A stretch of DNA of 5,169 bases from an uncultured Nitrospira sp. (lineage in GTDB: Bacteria; Nitrospirota; Nitrospiria; Nitrospirales; Nitrospiraceae), in contig CAMLHQ010000136.1 in NCBI GenBank assembly GCA_946479785.1, forward strand, positions 1 through 5,169, given 5' to 3'. Under the pieces are notes generated by a model. The model was given only the letters and a program-made list of their open reading frames with translations. It had not been told where the DNA came from and searched no databases. Both the position numbers and the translations under genes were made by a program. Positions 1-5,169 of this stretch are shown here, piece by piece. Positions within the stretch are counted from its first letter, which is position 1. Every line of letters starts with the position of its first letter.

Positions 1-120
1 CGCCACATCTGGGGCGATCTGTACATGTCATTTGAGTGGAATCACCTGATGACGGAGTGGTCGACCGGTGAGCAGTTCAGCGGCGACAACTTTATGCTCT
101 CAACCTGGTATAACTTTTAG
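1..120 (+). CDS. C-terminal end of an outer-membrane porin-like protein (5' end outside window)
   Basis: Frame 1 is open from the first base to a TAG stop at 118-120, giving the last 39 residues of a protein. The tail is rich in aromatics, alternates polar and hydrophobic residues and ends in FMLSTWYNF. A final amphipathic strand with terminal Phe is the classic signal by which outer-membrane beta-barrels are recognised by the BAM machinery, so a porin is the best reading. The stop lies only 30 nt before urtA on the same strand, with no terminator between, so the two are probably co-transcribed. In Nitrospira genomes a porin for short-chain amides and urea (FmdC type) is known near urea-transport genes, and this could be that protein. 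The fragment is too short to prove the subfamily, so no symbol is given. Beta-barrel call moderate, FmdC identity low. Confidence 0.6.
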   Translation, partial: RHIWGDLYMSFEWNHLMTEWSTGEQFSGDNFMLSTWYNF

Positions 121-136
121 TCGCGATCGCGCGGCG

Positions 137-143
137 AAGGGAG
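137..143 (+). promoter_or_regulatory. Ribosome-binding site of urtA
   Basis: AAGGGAG ends 7 nt before the ATG at 151, an ideal Shine-Dalgarno spacing. It supports the start at 151, which leaves an unusually long 25-residue segment before the twin-arginine motif of UrtA. Confidence 0.8.
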
Positions 144-150
144 TCAGACA

Positions 151-1521
151 ATGTCAGAGAATAATTCAGAACCCATCGGCATAGAAAAAGCAACCACAGC
201 GGATGAACCGGAAACCGGTTCTTCACGGCGCGATTTCCTGGTGCAGGGCGCCAGAGTGACAGCCGGAGTCGGCATCGCCGCGCTGCTCGGTAATTTAGGC
301 AATTGGGCTCTGTCATATGCAGCGGATAAGGAGCCGATCAAAATCGGCGTGCTCCATTCGTTGAGTGGGACGATGGCGATCAGCGAAGTGTCGCTTCGCG
401 ATGTTGTGTTGATGGCGGTGGACGAAATCAATGCCAAAGGTGGCGTCATGGGCCGGCAGGTGAAGCCGGTCGTGGTCGACCCGGCCTCCAACTGGGATCT
501 CTTCGCGGAGAAAGCCAAGCAGCTCTTGCTGCAGGACAAGGTCGCGGTCGTCTTCGGCTGCTGGACGTCGGTCAGCCGGAAGTCCGTGCTGCCGGTATTC
601 GAGAAGAATAACGGCTTGCTGTTTTATCCGGTGCAGTACGAAGGGGAGGAGTGCTCGCATAACGTGTTCTATACGGGTGCCGCTCCGAATCAACAGGCCG
701 TGCCGGCGGTTGAATATCTGATGAGCAAAGAAGGCGGAGGCTACAAAAAGTTCTACCTGCTCGGAACAGACTATGTGTATCCCCGCACGACGAACAAAAT
801 CTTGCGCGCGATGCTGCTGGCCAAGAAAGTGCCGGAAGCCAACATTATGGAAGAGTACACGCCCTTCCATCATCAGGACTATCAGACCATCGTCGGCAAG
901 ATTAAGAAATTTGCGGCGGGCGGCGGAGCGACGGTCATCAGCACCATCAACGGCGACAGCAACGTGCCCTTTTACAAGGAATTCGCCAACCAGGGCCTGC
1001 GCGCGGAAGATGCCCCGATCATGGCCTTCAGCGTCGCGGAAGACGAATTGCGCGGTATGGACACGTCGGCACTCGTCGGGCATCTGGCAGCCTGGAACTA
1101 CTACCAGAGCGTGGATACGCCGCAGAACAAAAAGTTCGTGGCCGATTTCAAAGCCTACTGCAAGAAAAACAACTTACCGGACGGCGAGAAGCGTGTGACG
1201 GACGATCCGATCGAGGCAGCGTACTTCGGCGTGCACGTCTGGAAACAGGCGGTCGAGAAGGCGGGGAAGACCGATGTCGACGCTGTGCGCAAGGCCGTCT
1301 ATGGCCAAAAGTTCCTCGCGCCGGGCGGAGAAATCATGATGGATCCCGCGAATCATCACACCTATCGCCCGGTATTGATTGGCGAGATCTTGAAGGATGG
1401 TCAGTTCAAAGTCGTGTCGCGCTCAAAGGGCTTGGTGAAGCCGGAGCCCTGGAGCGAGTACACCAACCCTGACAAGGGCTGCGACTGGATCAGCCATCAG
1501 GGCACTTATCAAAAGAAGTAG
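151..1521 (+). CDS. urtA: UrtA, periplasmic urea-binding protein of the urea ABC transporter
   Basis: Substrate-binding protein that captures urea in the periplasm and delivers it to the UrtB-UrtC permease; 456 residues before processing. A twin-arginine signal is visible: SRRDFL at residues 25-30, a hydrophobic stretch at about 37-56, and a likely cleavage near SYA-A (57/58). No lipobox cysteine follows, so the mature protein should be soluble and exported folded by Tat. The mature part begins IKIGVLHSLSGTMAISE (63-79), the typical opening of type I periplasmic-binding folds of the LivK/UrtA/AmiC group. Family-specific blocks include GCWTSVSRKSVLPVFE (136-151), LFYPVQYEGEE (157-167), FSVAEDELRG (293-302), HLAAWNYYQS (311-320) and NHHTYRP (401-407). 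These separate UrtA from amino-acid-binding LivJ/LivK. It follows the porin by 30 nt and precedes urtB. Many bacteria control urt genes by nitrogen status, but no such site is visible here. Confidence 0.95.
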   Translation: MSENNSEPIGIEKATTADEPETGSSRRDFLVQGARVTAGVGIAALLGNLGNWALSYAADKEPIKIGVLHSLSGTMAISEVSLRDVVLMAVDEINAKGGVMGRQVKPVVVDPASNWDLFAEKAKQLLLQDKVAVVFGCWTSVSRKSVLPVFEKNNGLLFYPVQYEGEECSHNVFYTGAAPNQQAVPAVEYLMSKEGGGYKKFYLLGTDYVYPRTTNKILRAMLLAKKVPEANIMEEYTPFHHQDYQTIVGKIKKFAAGGGATVISTINGDSNVPFYKEFANQGLRAEDAPIMAFSVAEDELRGMDTSALVGHLAAWNYYQSVDTPQNKKFVADFKAYCKKNNLPDGEKRVTDDPIEAAYFGVHVWKQAVEKAGKTDVDAVRKAVYGQKFLAPGGEIMMDPANHHTYRPVLIGEILKDGQFKVVSRSKGLVKPEPWSEYTNPDKGCDWISHQGTYQKK

Positions 1522-1532
1522 CGTGGGCTGAA

Positions 1533-1554
1533 CAGGAGCCTCTTGTGGTTCCTG
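1533..1554 (+). other. Small RNA hairpin in the urtA-urtB spacer
   Basis: CAGGAGCC (1533-1540) pairs with GGTTCCTG (1547-1554) over 8 bp, including one G-U pair, around a 6-nt loop. It begins 11 nt after the urtA stop and could protect the 3' end of the urtA message. The left arm is repeated exactly at 1627-1634 over the urtB ribosome-binding site, so the right arm has two possible partners. Pairing is seen in the sequence; any role is inferred. Confidence 0.45.
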
Positions 1555-1581
1555 ATCGGCGGTGACATAAAGGTTGATCAG

Positions 1582-1620
1582 AGCGGGTGACGTGACGAAC
1601 AGTCTACGTCACCCGTTTGT
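1582..1620 (+). terminator. Terminator-like hairpin between urtA and urtB (possible attenuator)
   Basis: CGGGTGACGT (1584-1593) and ACGTCACCCG (1606-1615) form a perfect 10-bp stem. GAC (1594-1596) with GTC (1602-1604) adds 3 bp across one bulged T at 1605, leaving a 5-nt loop. A short T-rich stretch, TTTGTCTTGTT (1616-1626), follows. This resembles an intrinsic terminator with an interrupted T-tract, so partial rather than full termination is plausible. Because urtB, urtC and urtD clearly belong to the same operon, it more likely lowers downstream expression relative to urtA, or stabilises the urtA transcript, than ends the operon. Confidence 0.6.
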
Positions 1621-1627
1621 CTTGTTC

Positions 1628-1632
1628 AGGAG
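1628..1632 (+). promoter_or_regulatory. Ribosome-binding site deciding the urtB start
   Basis: AGGAG lies 11 nt before the GTG at 1644 and downstream of the alternative in-frame TTG at 1617. It can only serve the GTG, which is therefore preferred as the urtB start. The TTG at 1617 sits in the T-rich tail of the terminator-like hairpin and has no Shine-Dalgarno of its own. Confidence 0.65.
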
Positions 1633-1643
1633 CCATCGCGATT

Positions 1644-3185
1644 GTGAAGCCATCCTGCCTGTGCTGGCTGCTATTTGGAAGTCTCCTGTGCCTGGTCTCT
1701 GTTCAGGCGCGCGCGGCAGATTCGACAGCGCCTTCAGCACTCTCGCTGCTTGAACAGGCTCTCACGCAAATCACCAGCGAGGATGAAGCCGTTCGTGAAG
1801 CGGCGCTTCGTACTGTCGCCGAACGGGGCGACAGCAGCCTGATCCCTCGCCTGGACGACATTCGCGCCAATGCCGACCGCAGTATCCGGCAAGCGATCAA
1901 GCCGGTCATGGACCTGCTCAAAAACCGAGCCAAGCTCGACAGTCCGGAAGCCGACGTTCGTCGCTCTGCCGCGACGGATCTCGGTACCTCGGGAAGGACG
2001 GTGGCCATTTCCTGGCTCGATCAGGCGGCGGCAAAAGAGCCGAACAAGTGGGTGCGCTACACGATGGAAGAATCCGCCGCACTCCTAAAGTTGGCGGCAG
2101 ATGATCAGGCGGCCAAGCTCGTCGCCGTCGAAAAACTCGGCGACTTGGCGAGTCAAAATGCCGTGCCGGCCTTGCAGGAATTCGTCACCGCCGGCGCCGC
2201 GGCGGAAGCCACCGATGCGCAGCAAACCCTGGCGAAAGCGGCCGGAGCTTCCATCGAGCGGATCGAAACATGGGCGGCCTGGTCGAATGCCATCGAAACG
2301 ATCTTTCGGGGCATCAGTCTCAGCTCGATTTTGCTCATCATGTCCGTCGGGCTTGCCATCGTGTTTGGACTGATGGGTGTGATCAACATGGCCCACGGCG
2401 AACTGATGATGGTCGGCGCCTACGCAACCTTCATGACGCAGGAGGTTTTCAGGGCCTTCCTGCCTCCGACGGTATTTGATTATTATTTTGCGGTGGCGAT
2501 GCCCATGGCATTTCTTGCGGCGGCCGGCTGCGGGCTGATGCTCGAAGTGACGGTGATTCGGTTTCTCTACGGCAGGCCATTGGAAACGATGTTGGCAACG
2601 TGGGGCATCAGCTTAGTGTTCATGCAGGCAGCCCGCGTCTACTTCGGGGATTTGACGGCGGTCGTCGCGCCGGCCTGGCTCAATGGTGGAGTGCAGGTCA
2701 TGGTGGGAGTGTTTCTGCCGAACAACCGGCTGTTCATCATCGCGCTCTCTGTGGTCTGTGTGCTCGCCATCTATGCTATCTTATTTCGATCCAGCCTCGG
2801 TCTGCGCGTGCGGGCCGTGATGCAGAATCGCAACATGAGCGCCTGCCTCGGCATTCCTACGAGAAAAGTCGACGCCTATACGTTCGCCTTCGGGTCCGGC
2901 CTTGCCGGCATTGCCGGTTGGGCCTTGACGCTCATCGGCAACGTCGAGCCGGGTCTCGGTCAGAACTACATCGTCGATTCGTTCATGGTGGTGGTGACCG
3001 GAGGTGTCGGTAAACTGGCAGGGACGATCGTCGCCTCGCTCGGCATCGGAGGATTGAATAAGCTGCTCGAGCCCAGTTTGGGAGCTGTCTACGGCAAGGT
3101 GTGTATCCTCGTGCTGGTGATTCTCTTTTTGCAGTGGCGCCCCTCCGGACTCTTTGCCATCAAGGGCCGCCACGCGGACTCCTAG
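1644..3185 (+). CDS. urtB: UrtB, urea ABC transporter permease with long periplasmic N-terminal domain
   Basis: One of the two inner-membrane permeases forming the urea channel, homologous to LivH; 513 residues from the GTG start. Starting here gives a clean signal peptide: Lys at position 2, a hydrophobic core, then ARA-A cleavage at about 24/25. A TTG at 1617 would add nine residues in front. Residues 25 to about 215 form a helical, charged domain with HEAT-like repeats such as DEAVREAALRTVAERGD and EADVRRSAATDLG. The permease follows: GLAIVFGLMGVINMAHGE (236-253) is the LivH/UrtB hallmark, with further membrane segments near 282-301, 316-335, 363-381, 414-432, 446-471 and 485-504. The cytoplasmic coupling loop that contacts the ATPases is about 388-416 (LRVRAVMQNRNMSACLGI). 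The extension makes it longer than LivH and is, as I recall, common in UrtB. urtC begins 10 nt after its stop. Confidence 0.93.
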   Translation: MKPSCLCWLLFGSLLCLVSVQARAADSTAPSALSLLEQALTQITSEDEAVREAALRTVAERGDSSLIPRLDDIRANADRSIRQAIKPVMDLLKNRAKLDSPEADVRRSAATDLGTSGRTVAISWLDQAAAKEPNKWVRYTMEESAALLKLAADDQAAKLVAVEKLGDLASQNAVPALQEFVTAGAAAEATDAQQTLAKAAGASIERIETWAAWSNAIETIFRGISLSSILLIMSVGLAIVFGLMGVINMAHGELMMVGAYATFMTQEVFRAFLPPTVFDYYFAVAMPMAFLAAAGCGLMLEVTVIRFLYGRPLETMLATWGISLVFMQAARVYFGDLTAVVAPAWLNGGVQVMVGVFLPNNRLFIIALSVVCVLAIYAILFRSSLGLRVRAVMQNRNMSACLGIPTRKVDAYTFAFGSGLAGIAGWALTLIGNVEPGLGQNYIVDSFMVVVTGGVGKLAGTIVASLGIGGLNKLLEPSLGAVYGKVCILVLVILFLQWRPSGLFAIKGRHADS

Positions 3186-3191
3186 GGCGGG
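3185..3191 (+). promoter_or_regulatory. Weak ribosome-binding site of urtC
   Basis: GGGCGGG overlaps the last base of the urtB stop. It is 4 nt from the ATG at 3196 and 10 nt from a second in-frame ATG at 3202, so either could be the true start; the proteins differ by two residues. Coupling to urtB translation is likely given the short gap. Confidence 0.4.
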
Positions 3192-3195
3192 ATGA

Positions 3196-4341
3196 ATGCG
3201 CATGACTGAGAACGACCACACACAACCCCGAGCGCAACACACGCTTGGACTGGCCTTCTGGCTCACCGGCTTTGTGTTGCTCATTCTCATGCCGCTGTTG
3301 AATGTCTTGCCGGCTGAAGATTCATTCTTGCATCTCTCCGATTTCTCCCTCAATCGATTCGGGAAATTTCTGGCGTTTGCCATCCTGGCGCTCGGGTTGG
3401 ATCTGATCTGGGGCTACACCGGCGTGTTGAGCCTGGGACAGGGCGTCTTCTTCGGGCTGGGGGCCTACTGCATGGGCATGCACCTGATGCTGACGATCGG
3501 AAAAGAGAGCGTGTACGGCAGCGATCTGCCGGACTTCATGGTCTGGAACCAGGTGAAACAATTACCCCTGTTTTGGAAGCCGTTTTACAGCTTTCCCGTC
3601 GCGATTCTCGGAGCGATCCTCGTGCCGACCACATTTGCACTCGTTTTCGGGTTTCTCGCCTTTCGGAGCCGGATCAAAGGCGTCTACTTCGCGATCATCA
3701 CGCAGGCGCTGGCGCTCGTGGCCTGGCTGGTGTTCAACCGAAATGAGACCAACCTTGGCGGTACCAATGGCCTGACGGATTTCAAACAGCTGCTGGGTTT
3801 TCGACTCTCCGAGCCGGGCACGCAGCGGGCGCTGTATGTCCTGACCGTGCTCTGTCTCGGCGGGGCATATCTCTTCTGCCGGTGGATCACTCATTCGCGC
3901 GCGGGGCGGGTGTTGATTGCGGTCCGCGACAGCGAACCGCGCGTTGTGTTCTCCGGCTACACCCCGGCCAACTATAAACTGTTCGTCTTCGTCGTCGCTG
4001 CCGCGCTGGCGGGGCTTGCCGGTATGTTGTACGTGCCGCAAGTCGGGATTATTACGCCGGCACAGATCGGTGTGCTGCCCTCCTTGGAAATGGTCATCTG
4101 GGTGGCGGTAGGTGGACGAGGCACCCTGGCCGGAGCGGTCTTGGGAGCAGTGAGCGTGAATTTGGGACGCAGTGTGCTGACCAATTATTTTCCGGAGCTG
4201 TGGCCGTTCATTCTCGGAGGGCTCTTCGTCGTCGTCGTCCTTTTAGTTCCGGACGGGCTCGTCGGAATCATGCGTAAGGCTAAAGAGCAGCTCGCGTCAA
4301 GCAAGGCTGCCCGGATCTCTGAAAGGGAACTGCTGAGATGA
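3196..4341 (+). CDS. urtC: UrtC, urea ABC transporter permease
   Basis: Second inner-membrane permease of the urea transporter, homologous to LivM, expected to pair with UrtB; 381 residues. A first membrane segment at about 18-39 precedes the family hallmark LDLIWGYTGVLSLGQG (68-83), then FFGLGAY. Further segments lie near 134-156, 163-180, 212-229, 261-281, 296-320 and 334-352. RIKGVYFAIITQALAL (159-174) and ETNLGGTNGLTDF (184-196) are strongly conserved in UrtC/LivM proteins. The ATPase-contacting loop is about 235-262, with GRVLIAVRDSEPRVVFSGY at 237-255. The basic C-terminal tail is cytoplasmic. An in-frame ATG two codons downstream (3202) is an equally possible start. The stop overlaps the urtD start as ATGA, so UrtC and UrtD synthesis is probably coupled. 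UrtC rather than LivM is favoured mainly by the neighbouring urtA and urtB. Confidence 0.93.
   Translation: MRMTENDHTQPRAQHTLGLAFWLTGFVLLILMPLLNVLPAEDSFLHLSDFSLNRFGKFLAFAILALGLDLIWGYTGVLSLGQGVFFGLGAYCMGMHLMLTIGKESVYGSDLPDFMVWNQVKQLPLFWKPFYSFPVAILGAILVPTTFALVFGFLAFRSRIKGVYFAIITQALALVAWLVFNRNETNLGGTNGLTDFKQLLGFRLSEPGTQRALYVLTVLCLGGAYLFCRWITHSRAGRVLIAVRDSEPRVVFSGYTPANYKLFVFVVAAALAGLAGMLYVPQVGIITPAQIGVLPSLEMVIWVAVGGRGTLAGAVLGAVSVNLGRSVLTNYFPELWPFILGGLFVVVVLLVPDGLVGIMRKAKEQLASSKAARISERELLR
4323..4328 (+). promoter_or_regulatory. Ribosome-binding site of urtD inside urtC
   Basis: AAGGGA ends 9 nt before the urtD ATG at 4338 and lies within the last codons of urtC. Together with the ATGA overlap at 4338-4341 it points to translational coupling of the two genes. 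Confidence 0.65.
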
Positions 4342-5105
4342 CCGAGCGGGGCTCCATCATTTATCTCGAAGGCATCGTCGTTGACTACGACGGCTTCAAG
4401 GCGCTGAATAACCTGAACTTCATCGTGAACTACAATGAGCTCCGCGTCGTGATTGGGCCAAACGGGGCGGGAAAAACCACATTGCTGGACGTGATTTGCG
4501 GGAAGACGAAGCCGGCTGCCGGGCGCGTGATCTTCGGCAAGGACCTGGAACTGATTGGGAAGCGCGAAGACGAGATTGTCGAACTCGGCATCGGCAGAAA
4601 ATTTCAGGCTCCGTCGGTCTATGCCAATCTCACCGTCTGGGAAAACCTCGATCTTTCGCTCAAACGCGCCAGTAAAGGCGTGTTTCCCACGTTGCTTGGT
4701 ACGTCGATGCCGGATGAACGGGCCAAGATCGGAGAAACGTTAGAGACGATCGGCTTGAAGGATTATGCGCAGACCAGAGCCGGCTCGCTCTCGCATGGGC
4801 AAAAGCAGTGGCTCGAAATCGGCATGGTTATTTTGCAGGATCCATCCTTATTATTGGTGGACGAGCCGGTCGCCGGCATGACGGACAAAGAAACCGAGCA
4901 GACCGGCCGGCTGTTGCAATCGTTGGCCGAAAAACATGCCATCGTTGTGATTGAACATGACATGGAATTCGTGCGGCAGATCGCGCGAATTGTGACGGTT
5001 CTCCATGAAGGGACCGTCATCTGTGAAGGAACCGTGGAGAAAGTGCAGGCCGACGACCGTGTGAGGGAGATCTATCTAGGCCGCCAGAAGGTCGCCCATG
5101 CATAG
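4338..5105 (+). CDS. urtD: UrtD, urea ABC transporter ATP-binding protein
   Basis: Cytoplasmic ATPase, LivG-like, one of two that power urea import; 255 residues, normal for the family. All ABC motifs are present and intact: Walker A GPNGAGKTT (40-48), Q-loop Gln90 in GRKFQAPSVYANLTVWENL, signature LSHGQKQWLE (151-160), Walker B LLLVDEP (171-177) with catalytic Glu176, D-loop near AGMTD (179-183) and switch His207 in VIEHDMEFV. His at the third signature position in place of the common Gly is, from recall, usual in UrtD and its relatives, so it is not a defect. The segment after Walker B, AGMTDKETEQT, and the block WLEIGMVILQDP also match UrtD better than amino-acid LivG proteins. The start overlaps the urtC stop by 4 nt. 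A further frame opens 8 nt before its own stop, continuing the operon. Confidence 0.95.
   Translation: MTERGSIIYLEGIVVDYDGFKALNNLNFIVNYNELRVVIGPNGAGKTTLLDVICGKTKPAAGRVIFGKDLELIGKREDEIVELGIGRKFQAPSVYANLTVWENLDLSLKRASKGVFPTLLGTSMPDERAKIGETLETIGLKDYAQTRAGSLSHGQKQWLEIGMVILQDPSLLLVDEPVAGMTDKETEQTGRLLQSLAEKHAIVVIEHDMEFVRQIARIVTVLHEGTVICEGTVEKVQADDRVREIYLGRQKVAHA
5086..5091 (+). promoter_or_regulatory. Probable ribosome-binding site of the gene after urtD
   Basis: AGAAGG lies inside the end of urtD, 6 nt before the ATG at 5098. It supports that start over the in-frame ATG at 5110, which has only a weak purine stretch in front. Confidence 0.45.
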
Positions 5106-5169
5106 CGGAATGCTGAAAAGAAGCTCCCGCTGCGATCTCACATCGCTGGAGGCCTCGACGTACGCCGAG
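5098..5169 (+). CDS. urtE: Start of a probable urtE (second urea ABC transporter ATPase), cut by window end
   Basis: An ATG at 5098 opens a frame of 24 codons that stays open to the last base, overlapping the end of urtD by 8 nt. A second in-frame ATG at 5110 gives a protein starting MLKRSSRCDLTSLEASTYAE. UrtE, the LivF-like ATPase that partners UrtD, normally follows urtD directly, and its first strand usually has the form of a short hydrophobic run then Tyr-Gly-Glu or similar. The LEASTYAE segment fits that loosely. No Walker A or other ABC motif lies inside the window, so the identity rests on gene order and this weak resemblance. The start could be 5098 (better ribosome-binding site) or 5110 (more family-like Met-Leu start). 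Confidence 0.55.
   Translation, partial: MHSGMLKRSSRCDLTSLEASTYAE

Noticed and set aside
1..150. Search for a promoter or nitrogen-control site (sigma-54 GG/GC pair or GTA-N8-TAC) before urtA
   Set aside because: No convincing match in the visible sequence; the promoter is probably upstream of the porin gene, outside the window.
313..1083. Long open frame on the minus strand (256 codons) opposite urtA
   Set aside because: It lies wholly opposite a strongly recognised gene; its composition (many Arg, His, Asp) is typical of a codon-bias shadow and it shows no recognisable family.
1576..1581. GATCAG at 1576-1581 pairing with CTGATC at 1552-1557 as an extra stem
   Set aside because: Only 6 bp with an 18-nt loop, overlapping the stronger 1533-1554 hairpin; likely chance.
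2781..3383. Minus-strand open frame of 200 codons across the urtB-urtC junction
   Set aside because: Antisense to two clear membrane protein genes, low-complexity polar composition, no ribosome-binding site or homology that I recognise.
3562..4041. Minus-strand open frame opposite urtC
   Set aside because: Shadow of urtC codon use in GC-rich DNA; no motif or plausible start context.
4788..4817. LSHGQ in place of LSGGQ as a sign of a defective UrtD ATPase
   Set aside because: Variation at the third position is normal in the UrtD/LivG group and all catalytic motifs are intact.
1..5169. CRISPR arrays, tRNA or rRNA genes, insertion sequences, phage or toxin-antitoxin genes
   Set aside because: No repeat-spacer pattern, cloverleaf, transposase or terminal inverted repeats seen; nearly the whole window is coding and explained by the urt operon.

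Overview
The window is a continuous, all-forward gene cluster for high-affinity urea uptake: the end of an outer-membrane porin-like gene, then urtA, urtB, urtC and urtD complete, and the first codons of what is most likely urtE. All four complete genes are recognisable members of the UrtABCDE (branched-chain amino-acid/urea type) ABC transporter family. The DNA looks bacterial, Gram-negative (a Tat-exported periplasmic binding protein and a beta-barrel C-terminus ending in Phe) and moderately GC-rich. A porin gene directly before a urea ABC transporter is an arrangement I associate with nitrite-oxidising and comammox Nitrospira, where an FmdC-type amide/urea porin sits near urt and urease genes. 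The genus is an inference from recall; a proteobacterium is not excluded.

Layout: 1-120 is the C-terminal end of a porin-like protein. After a 30-nt gap with a good Shine-Dalgarno comes urtA (151-1521), the urea-binding protein. A 122-nt spacer (1522-1643, if the preferred urtB start is right) holds two hairpins, the second resembling an intrinsic terminator. urtB (preferred start 1644, end 3185) and urtC (3196-4341) encode the two permeases. urtD (4338-5105) overlaps urtC by 4 nt and encodes the first ATPase. A reading frame that starts inside the end of urtD (5098) runs off the window and is probably urtE, the second ATPase.

Working model: urea crosses the outer membrane through the porin, is captured in the periplasm by UrtA, and is moved through the UrtB-UrtC channel by ATP hydrolysis at UrtD and UrtE. 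Tight spacing from urtB onward suggests translational coupling. The only large spacer follows the binding-protein gene, where partial termination or 3'-end stabilisation would give an excess of UrtA over the membrane components.

The window is essentially an ordinary urt operon and I found no undescribed system. The most interesting non-coding signal is in the urtA-urtB spacer: an 8-nt repeat places the urtB ribosome-binding site and an upstream copy in competition for the same complementary segment, with the terminator-like hairpin in between.
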